Assembly (NCBI GenBank): GCA_039028795.1 | Contig: JBCCHJ010000018.1 | Location: forward strand, 1-64,000 | Source of the DNA: Thermohalobaculum sp039028795 | GTDB taxonomy: Bacteria; Pseudomonadota; Alphaproteobacteria; Rhodobacterales; Rhodobacteraceae | Length of the DNA stretch: 64,000 nt | Direction of reading: 5' to 3' | Part shown: piece after piece, positions 27,376 through 36,700 of the stretch | Layout of the letters: every line of letters starts with the position of its first letter | Position numbering within the stretch: position 1 is the stretch's first letter | Position numbers and translations under genes: made by a program | The notes under the pieces: model-generated | Databases searched by the model: none | The model's input: only the letters and a program-made list of their open reading frames with translations | What the model was told of the DNA's origin: nothing

Positions 27376-28013
27376 TGGCCGCATATCTGGACATTGTACG
27401 GCATTATGAAAGATGCCTAGAACAACACGGCGCCGGTGCCGAGGCCGTAGATTGGAAAGACGAGACCAGCGCCCGGATTCGATATGGGGTGATGCACGGG
27501 CTGTTCGCCCACGAAAGAGAACGCGTCCGCGTCTTGGATTTTGGATGTGGCTTGTGCGCCTTCAAAGATCATCTGGACGATCAAGGTGTTGATGTCGCTT
27601 TTGAAGGGCTGGACCTGTCCCCCGCCTTTGCGGACGCGGCACGAGCCCGTCACCGGGATGTGCCGGTGCACTGTTTGGACATTCTGGATGGAACGGACGG
27701 GTTGCCAACTTTTGACTACATCATCATGAACGGCATCTTCACCCGGCGCGAGACCTTAAAGGAAGGCGACATGATGGAGTATCTCGTGCGCCTGACACGG
27801 GCCGCATGGGGGCTCACCTCCCGCGGCTTGGCGTTCAATGTCATGTCCGATGCCGTGGATTGGAAGAGCGATACTCTTTTCCATCCGGATATGGCGGCTT
27901 TGGCCAGAGCGGTGACCGAGAATCTGTCCAGGCACTTCACGCTGCGCTCTGATTACGGACTTTATGAGACGACGGTCTATGTCTATGCCCAGCCAAAAAC
28001 CGAGGCATCATGA
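27372..28013 (+). CDS. Class I SAM-dependent methyltransferase
   Basis: A 213-aa methyltransferase. Motif I is VLDFGCGLCAFKDHL at about residues 55-70, followed by GLDLSPAF (SAM ribose-binding acidic residue) and DYIIMNGIFTRRE. The start ATG overlaps the GT2 stop. Position in the operon suggests methylation of a sugar or glycan. Substrate atom (O, N or C) cannot be inferred. Confidence 0.8.
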   Translation: MMAAYLDIVRHYERCLEQHGAGAEAVDWKDETSARIRYGVMHGLFAHERERVRVLDFGCGLCAFKDHLDDQGVDVAFEGLDLSPAFADAARARHRDVPVHCLDILDGTDGLPTFDYIIMNGIFTRRETLKEGDMMEYLVRLTRAAWGLTSRGLAFNVMSDAVDWKSDTLFHPDMAALARAVTENLSRHFTLRSDYGLYETTVYVYAQPKTEAS

Positions 28014-28684
28014 TGGCTGCATCAACCAAACCAGTGGTTATCTTCGGATCAGGTGAATTGTCCGAAGTGGCGCATTATTACTTCGAAAAGGACAGCGATC
28101 GATCAGTCACAGCGTTTACGGTGGACGACGACCATCTGACCGAACAGACCTTCTGCGGCAAACCGGTTGTCCCCTTCGAAGACCTTTCGAACAGCCATCC
28201 GCCCGACGCCCACGACGGCTTCGTCGCCGTCGGCTATTCTGGTCTAAACAAACTGCGAATGGACAAATGTCTGGCCTACCGCGCCTTGGACTATGATCTG
28301 GCCAGCTACGTCTCCAGCCGTGCGAACGTCCTGACAGAACACATCGGCTGGAATGTCTTTTTGCTGGAAGACAACACCGTCCAACCCTTTGTGCGGATCG
28401 GCAATGGGGTCACGCTTTGGTCGGGAAACCACATTGGCCATCACGCGTCGATAGGCGATTTCGCCTTCATAAGCTCCCATGTTGTGATCTCTGGCGGTGT
28501 CAGCGTGGGCGAACGCACCTTCATGGGCGTGAATGCCACCACGAATGACCATATCAGCATTGGTGAGAGATGTCTGATCGGGTCTGGTGCACTGATCACC
28601 AAGGATGTCGATGACGAAGGCGTTCTGTCGGCCGAGCCGGCAAAGCTGTCCCGCGTGCCAAGCTCGCGCCTGCGCGGAATTTGA
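28010..28684 (+). CDS. NeuD-like hexapeptide acyltransferase
   Basis: A 224-aa protein with a small N-terminal nucleotide-binding-like domain (PVVIFGSGELSEVAHYYF) and a C-terminal left-handed beta-helix of hexapeptide repeats (GNGVTLWSGNHIGHHASIGDFAFISSHVVISGGVSVGERTF). This architecture is that of NeuD/PglD-type sugar O- or N-acyltransferases. With the aminotransferase upstream, N-acylation of an amino sugar is the most natural role. The ATG overlaps the previous stop (ATGATG). Confidence 0.85.
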   Translation: MMAASTKPVVIFGSGELSEVAHYYFEKDSDRSVTAFTVDDDHLTEQTFCGKPVVPFEDLSNSHPPDAHDGFVAVGYSGLNKLRMDKCLAYRALDYDLASYVSSRANVLTEHIGWNVFLLEDNTVQPFVRIGNGVTLWSGNHIGHHASIGDFAFISSHVVISGGVSVGERTFMGVNATTNDHISIGERCLIGSGALITKDVDDEGVLSAEPAKLSRVPSSRLRGI

Positions 28685-29586
28685 TGACAGCCGCGCCGCG
28701 GGTCCGCCGTCTTGGCCGCATCTTCGGGTCCGAGATGGGGCCGGACTGGATGGTCTCGCACGCTGCCTATCCCGCGCCGGTATTGCTTCAGGACCGATTG
28801 CGGTTGTTCCTGGTCGCCCGCGACTATGACAATCGCGGGCAGGTTGGGTTCATCGATCTGGATCAGTCTGATCCGTTGCGGGTCTTGGGCGTCTCTGAAC
28901 AGCCCTGTCTGACGCCCGGCGCCTTGGGTGCGTTCGACGATCGAGGCATTTCGATCGGCTGTGTGCATTCCCAAGGTGGCCAAATGCGGATGTACTACAT
29001 GGGATGGAACAAAGCCGCAGACGTTCCGTTCCGCAATGCCATCGGCATGGCTGTCAGCACTGATGATGGGCTGAACTTTCAGCGTGCATATGAGGGCCCG
29101 CTGATCGACCGCAGCCGGTTCGATCCTTACACGATCAGCTATCCCTTCGTGCTGTCCAATGGCGATGGCTGGAAAATGTACTACGGCACCAGCCGTGCGG
29201 GCGGGGCGGATGAGAGCAAGATGGATCACATCCTGACCTCGGCCAACAGCGAAGACGGTATCGATTGGCATCCAACCGGAGCCGTCGAGGTGCCACTGGA
29301 CGTCGGTGAGTACGGCCTGTCACGCCCCTGGGTCTGGACCCAAGACGGGCAGATGTCGATATACTATTCGATCCGCCTGGCCGAATACACAATCGGCGTC
29401 TCGGTTCAAAGAGATGGCGCGTTCCAGCGCGTAACCGATGATCTGATGGGAAAGTCCTCTGACGATTGGGACGGCCACGCCAGTTGCTATCCTGCCTTGA
29501 TCCGCGCTGCAGGGCGAACATTGCTGTTCTACAACGGAGATGGATACGGGCGCACCGGCGTTGGCGTGGCCGAGGTCATATGGTGA
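28684..29586 (+). CDS. Beta-propeller, glycosidase-like protein
   Basis: A 300-aa protein with repeated strand blades such as RMYYMGWNKA, KMYYGTSRAGG and MSIYYSIRLAEY, typical of five-bladed propeller folds (GH43/GH32/GH130-like). No signal peptide is present, so it is cytoplasmic as predicted. Catalytic acids could not be assigned; it may act as a phosphorylase, a hydrolase, or a non-catalytic binding protein. Its start overlaps the acyltransferase stop (TGATG), and the next gene starts before its own stop. Confidence 0.6.
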   Translation: MTAAPRVRRLGRIFGSEMGPDWMVSHAAYPAPVLLQDRLRLFLVARDYDNRGQVGFIDLDQSDPLRVLGVSEQPCLTPGALGAFDDRGISIGCVHSQGGQMRMYYMGWNKAADVPFRNAIGMAVSTDDGLNFQRAYEGPLIDRSRFDPYTISYPFVLSNGDGWKMYYGTSRAGGADESKMDHILTSANSEDGIDWHPTGAVEVPLDVGEYGLSRPWVWTQDGQMSIYYSIRLAEYTIGVSVQRDGAFQRVTDDLMGKSSDDWDGHASCYPALIRAAGRTLLFYNGDGYGRTGVGVAEVIW

Positions 29587-30701
29587 GCATCTGCCCGCTG
29601 TGCGGTGAGCCGGGCCTTCACGCCCTGCCCCTGCCCCATCCGGCTCAGGCAATGATCAGCGACGGACGGATCTTTCCGGCGCCATTGGCAAAAAGCCATT
29701 GTTTGGCATGCGGAATGGTTTTGCATACCCAGCCCTTGTCTGCCGCAGAGGTCCGGCAGTTCTATGACGCGGCCTATGATCTGGGCGCAGAGACAGGACA
29801 GGCAGATGCCACACGAAATCAGAACTATGCCGATCAGATCCTTGCGTGGGCCGGGCCCGGTCCGTTTGGACGCGTCCTAGAGGTTGGCTGCGGATCGGGG
29901 CAGACCCTGCAGGCGCTTGCCCAGGCCTGGCCGGAAACTGGGTTCATGGGGTTGGAGGCAGCCATTCAATTGGCAAAGCCATCCGAGAACAGCAGAATTG
30001 CGTTCCAGCATGGATTTGCTGAAGATCTTCCGCCCCCGGCGACGCCTTTCGATCTGATTTTCTCGATCAACGTCATCGAACACAGCGCCGACCCTGCGGC
30101 ATTCCTCAGCGCCTTGGCAGCTCAACTTGCACCGGGTGGCCAGATCCTGCTGATCTGTCCGACAGCAGTTCCTGCAAACCTGGAGGTGCTTTTCCTGGAT
30201 CATGTTCACAGCTTCAGCCAGGCAGGGCTTCAGCGCTTGGCCACAAGTGCCGGGTTGAAGTTTATGAAGGCCGCCGCCGAACCCGAAGGCTTGGCCGGAT
30301 TTCAGGTTTTTCTGCTTACCCAGGGGGAAGCCAAGCTGAATGATCTTGCCCAATCTGCCGGAGACCACAAAGCCTATTTGACCGCCTGGCAAAGCCTGGA
30401 TGACACCTTGCTGGAAGAAATCGGACCTGACCAGACGCTCGATCTTTTTGGGGCGGGAGAGATGGCGGCGTTGCTCCGATGCTATGCACCAAGCATCTGG
30501 GAACGGATCGGGCGGATTCTGGTGGACGCCACCGAAGGGGCCCGCAATCTGGGCAAACCCGTGATCAAACTATCTGATATTGACAACCCCGCCGACGCCA
30601 CCTTGATTGCCACCCACCCAAGGGCGCAAAATGTGTTTGCCGCACGCCTGCAAGATGCGGGACATAGGCCGATCGTCTTTAACCACTTGATCCCGCGCTA
30701 A
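29580..30701 (+). CDS. Zinc-binding SAM methyltransferase of C-methyltransferase type
   Basis: A 373-aa protein in three parts: an N-terminal zinc-ribbon-like CPLCGEPGLH...CLACGMVLH (residues 5-45), a central SAM domain with VLEVGCGSGQTLQALA, and a C-terminal domain with LFGAGEMAALL and a possible second nucleotide-binding fold. This matches the arrangement of C-methyltransferases of deoxysugar pathways (TylC3/TcaB9-like). ATG 29580 overlaps the end of the propeller gene. It may methylate the sugar nucleotide at carbon. Function is inferred from architecture. Confidence 0.8.
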   Translation: MVSICPLCGEPGLHALPLPHPAQAMISDGRIFPAPLAKSHCLACGMVLHTQPLSAAEVRQFYDAAYDLGAETGQADATRNQNYADQILAWAGPGPFGRVLEVGCGSGQTLQALAQAWPETGFMGLEAAIQLAKPSENSRIAFQHGFAEDLPPPATPFDLIFSINVIEHSADPAAFLSALAAQLAPGGQILLICPTAVPANLEVLFLDHVHSFSQAGLQRLATSAGLKFMKAAAEPEGLAGFQVFLLTQGEAKLNDLAQSAGDHKAYLTAWQSLDDTLLEEIGPDQTLDLFGAGEMAALLRCYAPSIWERIGRILVDATEGARNLGKPVIKLSDIDNPADATLIATHPRAQNVFAARLQDAGHRPIVFNHLIPR

Positions 30702-30729
30702 TCCGCGTGACCAGATATGGAGCCGACCA

Positions 30730-31578
30730 ATGGAACCCGCACGCCGCTATGGGGTCAAAGAACAGACCAGCCATTCAGACGAAATCGACGCGCATGTCGA
30801 GCGGTTGGAATTGAACGGCTGCACCTGGTTCGATGCAGGTTTGGATGAGGCTGCGAGGTCCGATATCGAAGCGGCTTTCGACCGTGCATTTGCCGCTCAG
30901 GCTGATAGCCATGGCGGTCTGGATGCCCTGCGAAACATCGACGAACACAATACGATCCGTGCGCCTCTGCTTTATGATCGGGCTTTTCTGAACCTTGCGC
31001 AGAATCCAGCCGTCTTAGGCTTGGCAGCGCGCATTTTCCGCGGCGCGCATGAAACCGGCGGCTTCATTCTGAACCAGCAGAATGGTATTTCGAACCCACC
31101 CGGCGGGCCTTACAATCAAGGCGCATGGCACCGTGATTTGCCCTACCAGCATTTCACCACTTCGCGGCCATTGGCGATCAATGCGTTGTACTGTATCGAG
31201 CCATTCACGCTGGAAAATGGTGCAACCCTGGTCGCCCCCGGAACACACCGGCGTGAGTCCTTCCCCTCGGACGCGCTGCTGGATGAAATCGCGACGCCGG
31301 TTTGCGTACCGGCGGGCAGCTTTTTGGTTTTGGACTGCATGGTCTTTCATTCCGGCGGCGTGAATCGGTCTGACACTGGCCGCAGGGCCGTCAATCACGT
31401 CTATACGTTGCCGTTCATCCGCCAACAGATCGACCTGCCGGCGGCGTTGGATGAAGGTGGACGGCTTGACCACGCTGCTTTGGACGATGCGGCCCGGAGA
31501 CTTCTAGGTTTCGGGAACGATGCCGTGCGCGGTCCTGGCGACTACTATGCCCGTCGGCAGGCCAGGTTGAATAGCTGA
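30730..31578 (+). CDS. Phytanoyl-CoA dioxygenase (PhyH)-like Fe(II)/2OG oxygenase
   Basis: A 282-aa PhyH-type non-heme iron dioxygenase. The iron triad is suggested by WHRDLPYQ (HxD) and a later VFHSGGVNRSD, with an Arg at GRRAVNH for 2-oxoglutarate binding. A GGAG site precedes ATG 30730. An iron/2-oxoglutarate oxygenase in a glycan operon suggests hydroxylation of a sugar or lipid part; the substrate is unknown. Confidence 0.82.
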   Translation: MEPARRYGVKEQTSHSDEIDAHVERLELNGCTWFDAGLDEAARSDIEAAFDRAFAAQADSHGGLDALRNIDEHNTIRAPLLYDRAFLNLAQNPAVLGLAARIFRGAHETGGFILNQQNGISNPPGGPYNQGAWHRDLPYQHFTTSRPLAINALYCIEPFTLENGATLVAPGTHRRESFPSDALLDEIATPVCVPAGSFLVLDCMVFHSGGVNRSDTGRRAVNHVYTLPFIRQQIDLPAALDEGGRLDHAALDDAARRLLGFGNDAVRGPGDYYARRQARLNS

Positions 31579-31582
31579 CCAC

Positions 31583-32521
31583 GTGGCCTCACTTTCACCT
31601 CGCGCGAAGTTTCTTCTACGCTTGGCAGTCGCTGCAGGCTGCATCGTTCTGCTGGCGTTGGTCTTGGACACGAATGCTATTGCCGCTGCGATCACCGAGA
31701 CAACTGGCTGGGTACTGGTCGCAGCCAGTTTTCTGATGCTGGTCGGTCTGCCGTTCGCAGCGCTGCGATGGCACATGATTTTGCAGAACCTTGGCGTTAC
31801 GATGCCACGAGCCGAAAGCCTGAGAATTACGTGCACTTCAACCATGGTCGCCTTGGGTCTTCCATCCGGCCAAGGCGGAGACATCGTGCGTGGTGTCATG
31901 CTTGCCAGCCGGGGCAACACCAGGATCGAAACGATTGTTTCCAGCACAATCGCGGATCGAGTGTTCGGGCTTTTGTCCATGGCCCTGTTGGCACTGCCCG
32001 GGGCGATAATCCTGGCGACGCAGATCGGCGGCTGGGTGGCAGCGCTCTGTGCCGGGTTATTGGCCGTGCTTTTGTTGTTGATACTTGGCATCGGCCCGCT
32101 GGAAAGACTGCTTGCATGGCGCGAGGGACCGATTGCCAATAGGATCAAGGAAGGCCTGGCAGAGCTGCGCAAGATCTTTCGCCAGCGCAGTATTGCCGCG
32201 TGGGCGATTGCCTATTCGCTGGCCGTGCATGGCCATGCGGTTTTAGCGGCCTGGCTGCTAGGCGCTGACTTGGCCATTCAAGCGACGGCCTGGGATTACC
32301 TCGCCCTGGTTCCGCTGATTTGGGTGATCACGATGGTTCCAGTTTCAATTGGCGGTATCGGTGTGCGAGAGGCCAGCTTTGCCCTTTTGTTCAGCGGGAT
32401 CGGTGTCCCGCCGGAACAGGGTGCCGCACTGGGCGCGCTGGTATCGGTAACGTCGGTGCTGGGTGTGATTGCAGGTGGTCTTTTGGTGCTGATCTTGCCA
32501 CGCAGTGCGCCCCCGGGCTAA
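31583..32521 (+). CDS. Lysylphosphatidylglycerol synthase TM-like (UPF0104) membrane protein
   Basis: A 312-aa polytopic membrane protein (about eight spans) of the LPG-synthase transmembrane/UPF0104 type. Conserved features are RWHMILQNLG, GLPSGQGGDIVRG, DRVFGL, and VPVSIGGIGVREASFALLF. Such proteins, without the lysyl-transferase domain, have been proposed to flip or supply lipid-linked substrates. It starts with GTG 31583, four bases after the PhyH stop. In this operon it may move the lipid-linked sugar across the membrane. Confidence 0.82.
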   Translation: MASLSPRAKFLLRLAVAAGCIVLLALVLDTNAIAAAITETTGWVLVAASFLMLVGLPFAALRWHMILQNLGVTMPRAESLRITCTSTMVALGLPSGQGGDIVRGVMLASRGNTRIETIVSSTIADRVFGLLSMALLALPGAIILATQIGGWVAALCAGLLAVLLLLILGIGPLERLLAWREGPIANRIKEGLAELRKIFRQRSIAAWAIAYSLAVHGHAVLAAWLLGADLAIQATAWDYLALVPLIWVITMVPVSIGGIGVREASFALLFSGIGVPPEQGAALGALVSVTSVLGVIAGGLLVLILPRSAPPG

Positions 32522-32530
32522 GGCGGCGAT

Positions 32531-33451
32531 ATGAACGCAACGCTAAGAACCCCTGAGGCAAGGGCCACCCGACTGGACAGGTTATTGTCCAGCATCGACC
32601 GCCAGAAAGTCGCCGGGTTGGCCGCCGAAATGCCCGGCATCGCAGAGGACGCCGCCGAGTTGCGAGCTTATCTGGACACGTATTTGAACGAAGCGCGTGT
32701 TGGATTGGAACTGGCCGCGCCCCATCTGGAAAACACATCGCGGATCTTGGAAATAGGCAGCGGTATCGGTGTTCTGACGCAGTTTCTGGCCGCCGAGGGG
32801 TTCGAGATTACCGGGCTGGAGCCCGGCGCCGCGGCAGGTTTTGGTTTTATGTCGGCGCTTGGGACCGTGATTGGCCAAGAGCTGGACCTAGCGGTATCTG
32901 CACCTGAGATCTTGCCCATCGGGGCCGAGAAACTTTCACCCGAAATCCATGGCCAGTTCGACCTGATTTTTTCCGTAAACGTTGTCGAACACATTCTACC
33001 GCTGGATCAGGCGATGCAATCCCTGGCCAGTGTCCTGGCCCCGGACGGGGTTATGATCCATCTTTGCCCGAACTATGCCTTCCCGTACGAGCCACATCTG
33101 GGCATCCCATTGCTGCCCGTAATTCCGGAACAGACCCGGCATCTTAGACCAGGTCTGATCCAGCGCCATCAGCGCATATGGGACAGCGTTAATTTTGTCA
33201 CAGCGGGTAGGATAACGCGGTTGAGCCAGAGCACCGGGCTGAAAACAAATTTCCGGCGCGGCGTGATGGCGGCCTTTATGGATCGCTTGCAAAGCGATCC
33301 CATTTTTCGCGATCGTCAACCGAAGCTCATCGCCGGATTAACCCGAATTCCCGGCGTCGTGTCGGGATTGGCAGCACTGATGCGTCTTATCCCGCCAGGG
33401 CTGGCAACGCCTATGGTGTTCACACAGACGCATGCCTCCAGCCGCCACTGA
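32531..33451 (+). CDS. Class I SAM-dependent methyltransferase, last gene of glycan operon
   Basis: A 306-aa methyltransferase with motif I ILEIGSGIGVLTQFLA (near residue 75) and FDLIFSVNVVEHI (motif II). The N-terminal 60 residues are a helical extension. Start ATG 32531 has an AAGGCGGCGAT site upstream. The C-terminal part contains a hydrophobic proline-rich stretch and does not resemble the second methyltransferase of the operon. The target is probably a glycan or lipid of the locus, not determined. Confidence 0.8.
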   Translation: MNATLRTPEARATRLDRLLSSIDRQKVAGLAAEMPGIAEDAAELRAYLDTYLNEARVGLELAAPHLENTSRILEIGSGIGVLTQFLAAEGFEITGLEPGAAAGFGFMSALGTVIGQELDLAVSAPEILPIGAEKLSPEIHGQFDLIFSVNVVEHILPLDQAMQSLASVLAPDGVMIHLCPNYAFPYEPHLGIPLLPVIPEQTRHLRPGLIQRHQRIWDSVNFVTAGRITRLSQSTGLKTNFRRGVMAAFMDRLQSDPIFRDRQPKLIAGLTRIPGVVSGLAALMRLIPPGLATPMVFTQTHASSRH

Positions 33452-33701
33452 ACAGCCGCCAGAAGCTCTTTTTTATGGCGACGGCTTCACGGCTTCTAGC
33501 GCCTGCGAAAGATTGAGAATCCAAGCCGAAGGCCGGACCTCTCCACAAGCCAGAGTAGAGAGATTTTCGCAATGCTCGCTCTATGGACTCTGCAATTGTT
33601 CGAAGGTTAAATCGCGCTGGGACGTGAGATCTTCCAGCAGCTGATGTGTTGCGCCAAAGTGGTGCGCCTTGGCTGGTTTCGTTGGGTGTGAGGCACAGAT
33701 A

Positions 33702-36700
33702 ATGAATGAATTTGATGGAACTCGGCCGCTAGGCTGGGATCAGGTTTTCGATGAGCAGGCGGAACTGGTTGAATTGAAAAACGATGCAATGACTGAGGCA
33801 CCCAGCCTAATTGTCACCACCACCGCAGATGTTGTCGACGCGACCGATATGCAGACGTCGCTGCGCGAGGCAATCGCCTTTGCCAATGACGCCACAGCAG
33901 GCGACTTGGCCGATGGCGATGCTGACAATGACGGTAATGCCAACGACACGATCACTTTTGCCGCAGGCGTCGGCGAAGCGTTCGAGAACGGTGGTACGAT
34001 CACCCTGGGGGGTACGCAACTCACCCTATCCAGCGATATTTTCATAGATGGTGATCTGAATGACGACGGCACACCGGACATTGAGGTCAATGCGAACTTT
34101 CAAAGTCGCATAGTCCTGGTGAGCGACGGGACAGCCGAATTAACCGGCCTGCTATTGCGCGGAGGATTGTTGGACGCAACCCCAGAAGGGGGTGCTGGTT
34201 TGCTGGTTCAATCAGGTGCACAGCTTGATTTTTCTGATGGTGTCATAGACCGAAGCTTCACTGTTGGTGCCGGGATAAATGGTGCTGGCATTCTGAACTA
34301 TGGAACACTGACGCTGGTCAGAAGTACGCTTAGCAACAATGAAGCCCGTGATGGTTCGGGTGGCGCCATTTACAATAGCGGGACTGCGACATTGACAGCC
34401 TCCACTCTTGCGGAAAACGACGGCAGGGCTGGCGGCGGCGGGATCCACAACGGCGGTACGTTGACGGCGTTCAACACGACTCTCAGCGGAAATGGGACCT
34501 ACGGCGATGGCGGTGGTATCGAAAATACTGGCAACCTATCTTTGTACAACAGCACGGTCAGTGGAAACGGTGCCTATGATTATGACTCGGCAGGCGGTGG
34601 CATAGCGAATTCCGGAACTGCAACGCTGGCGAACAGCATCATTATTGGGAACTACACTTATAGCTCTGGCAACAATGTCAGCGGATCTGTCACGACCTAT
34701 AATAGCCTGATTGCAGGCTCGGCTGCGCAGGTATTTGCAGAAATTGATGGCTACTCTGCTGGCAATGGCGGGTTATTGGCCGACAATGGCGGCCCTGTTC
34801 AAACGATTGCCTTGCTGGACGATGTGGCAAACCCGGCGCTGGACGCCTCTGTTGGTGGGGTGATCCTGGCAACTGACGCGCGTGGGCAAACGGCGTCTGA
34901 TATCCCCGGGGCAGGCGCAGATAGCGGGGACGGCATCCGTGACCTCGGCGCGTTCGAAATAGGCGAAATTCGCAGCCTTATCGTTACCACAACTGAAGAC
35001 ATCGTCGCGGGCGATGGTTTGACCTCGCTGCGCGAGGCAATCGCCTTTGCCAATGATCCTGATGCAGGCGCTACTGACACGATTACCTTTGCGACTGGAA
35101 TCGGGGAAGCCTTTGAAAACGGAGGTCTGATCCGGCTGACTCAGGGCGAACTGACGATCACCGAAACGTTGACTATTGACGGTTCTGGCCTGGTGACGAT
35201 CAGCGGTGACGCGAACGACGACGACATAACAATCGACGGTGACATTACAGACGTTAGTGCGTCTGGCGCAGCCCTTCTGGATGACAACTCACGGCTATTC
35301 AGTGTTAGCACAAGCTACTTTCCAGTAACTTTTAAGGGTTTAACCCTCACTGGGGGTAGAACGATCGGTGACAATGAAGCGGGCGGTGCCATCCTCTCGT
35401 ACAACGCTGTGACCATTCAAAATAGCTACATTCGGGGTAACAGCACATCTGGGGACAACTCTGATGGCGGCGCTATTTCAGGCGACTTCTTAACACTTAC
35501 AGATAGTGCGGTGAGCGGAAACAGCACATCTGGGGACAACTCTGATGGCGGCGCTATTTCAGGCATCTTCTTCACACTTACAGATAGTTCGGTGAGTGGA
35601 AACAGCGCTTCCGGTTACAGAAGTGCAGGTGGGGGCATATATGCCCTACTCAACGTAACGTTGGTTAATAGCGAAGTTACGAACAATACGACATCGGATA
35701 GGCTTGGTTTTGGGGGTGGCATATCTTCGATAGGCTCAGTCACTCTTACGAACAGCTCAGTCAGCGGCAATTCAACTTACGGGCAGAATGCTAAAGGCGG
35801 TGGCATTTATGCTGGCGATCTGACGCTGACAAACAGTACCATCAGCGGCAACCGTACCACGGGCATTCAATCAAGCGGCGCTGGCTTCTACGCCGCCGGC
35901 GCGATTGTTTCCATGAACAGCACGATCAGCGGGAACTCAACAAGCGGTGCCGTATCTGCGGGTGGTGGTTTTTATAATGCCTTTGGCAATGTGACTTTGA
36001 CCAACAGCACGATCACCGGCAATTCTACGACTGGCACGGGATCTTCTGGTGGCGGGATATACAGTGCGGGGGCCTCCGATCAGAACATCGAATTGGTTGA
36101 CTCGATATTGGCGGGCAACGTCGCTACGCAGGGGGCAGGCAATGATCTCTATTTTTTTACGGCTTTCAATCCGACCACGACCTATACCGGCACGAACATC
36201 GTGGGCAGAGATCTGTTTAATGGCTCAGCCGATGTTGGTGATGTCACTGCAACCCAGATCTTCGAGCAGACGGTCGACAATAACGGCGTGGAGGCAGGGC
36301 TTCTTGCCGACAATGGCGGACCGGTTCAAACTATTGCGCTGCGCGCAGATCCGTTCAATCCGGCTTTGGATGCTTCTGGCGGGGCGACTATTCCCACCGA
36401 GGACGCACGTGGGCAGGCATCAGCGAATGTTGCTAATGTCGGGGTTGAGACCGGCGACGGTATCCGGGACATCGGCGCGTTCGAGGTGCAGGCCGATACA
36501 CTAAGCTTGATCGTGACGACCAGCAGTGATGTCGTCAACGACCTGGACGGATTGTTGTCCCTGCGCGAAGCTTTGATGTTGGCGAATGATTTGATCACGA
36601 CCGACGCTGATGGCGACGGTAACGATGCGGATGCCATCACCTTTGACGCCAGCCTTCTGGGCAGCACCATCACGCTGAACCAAGGCGATTTGCTGATCGA

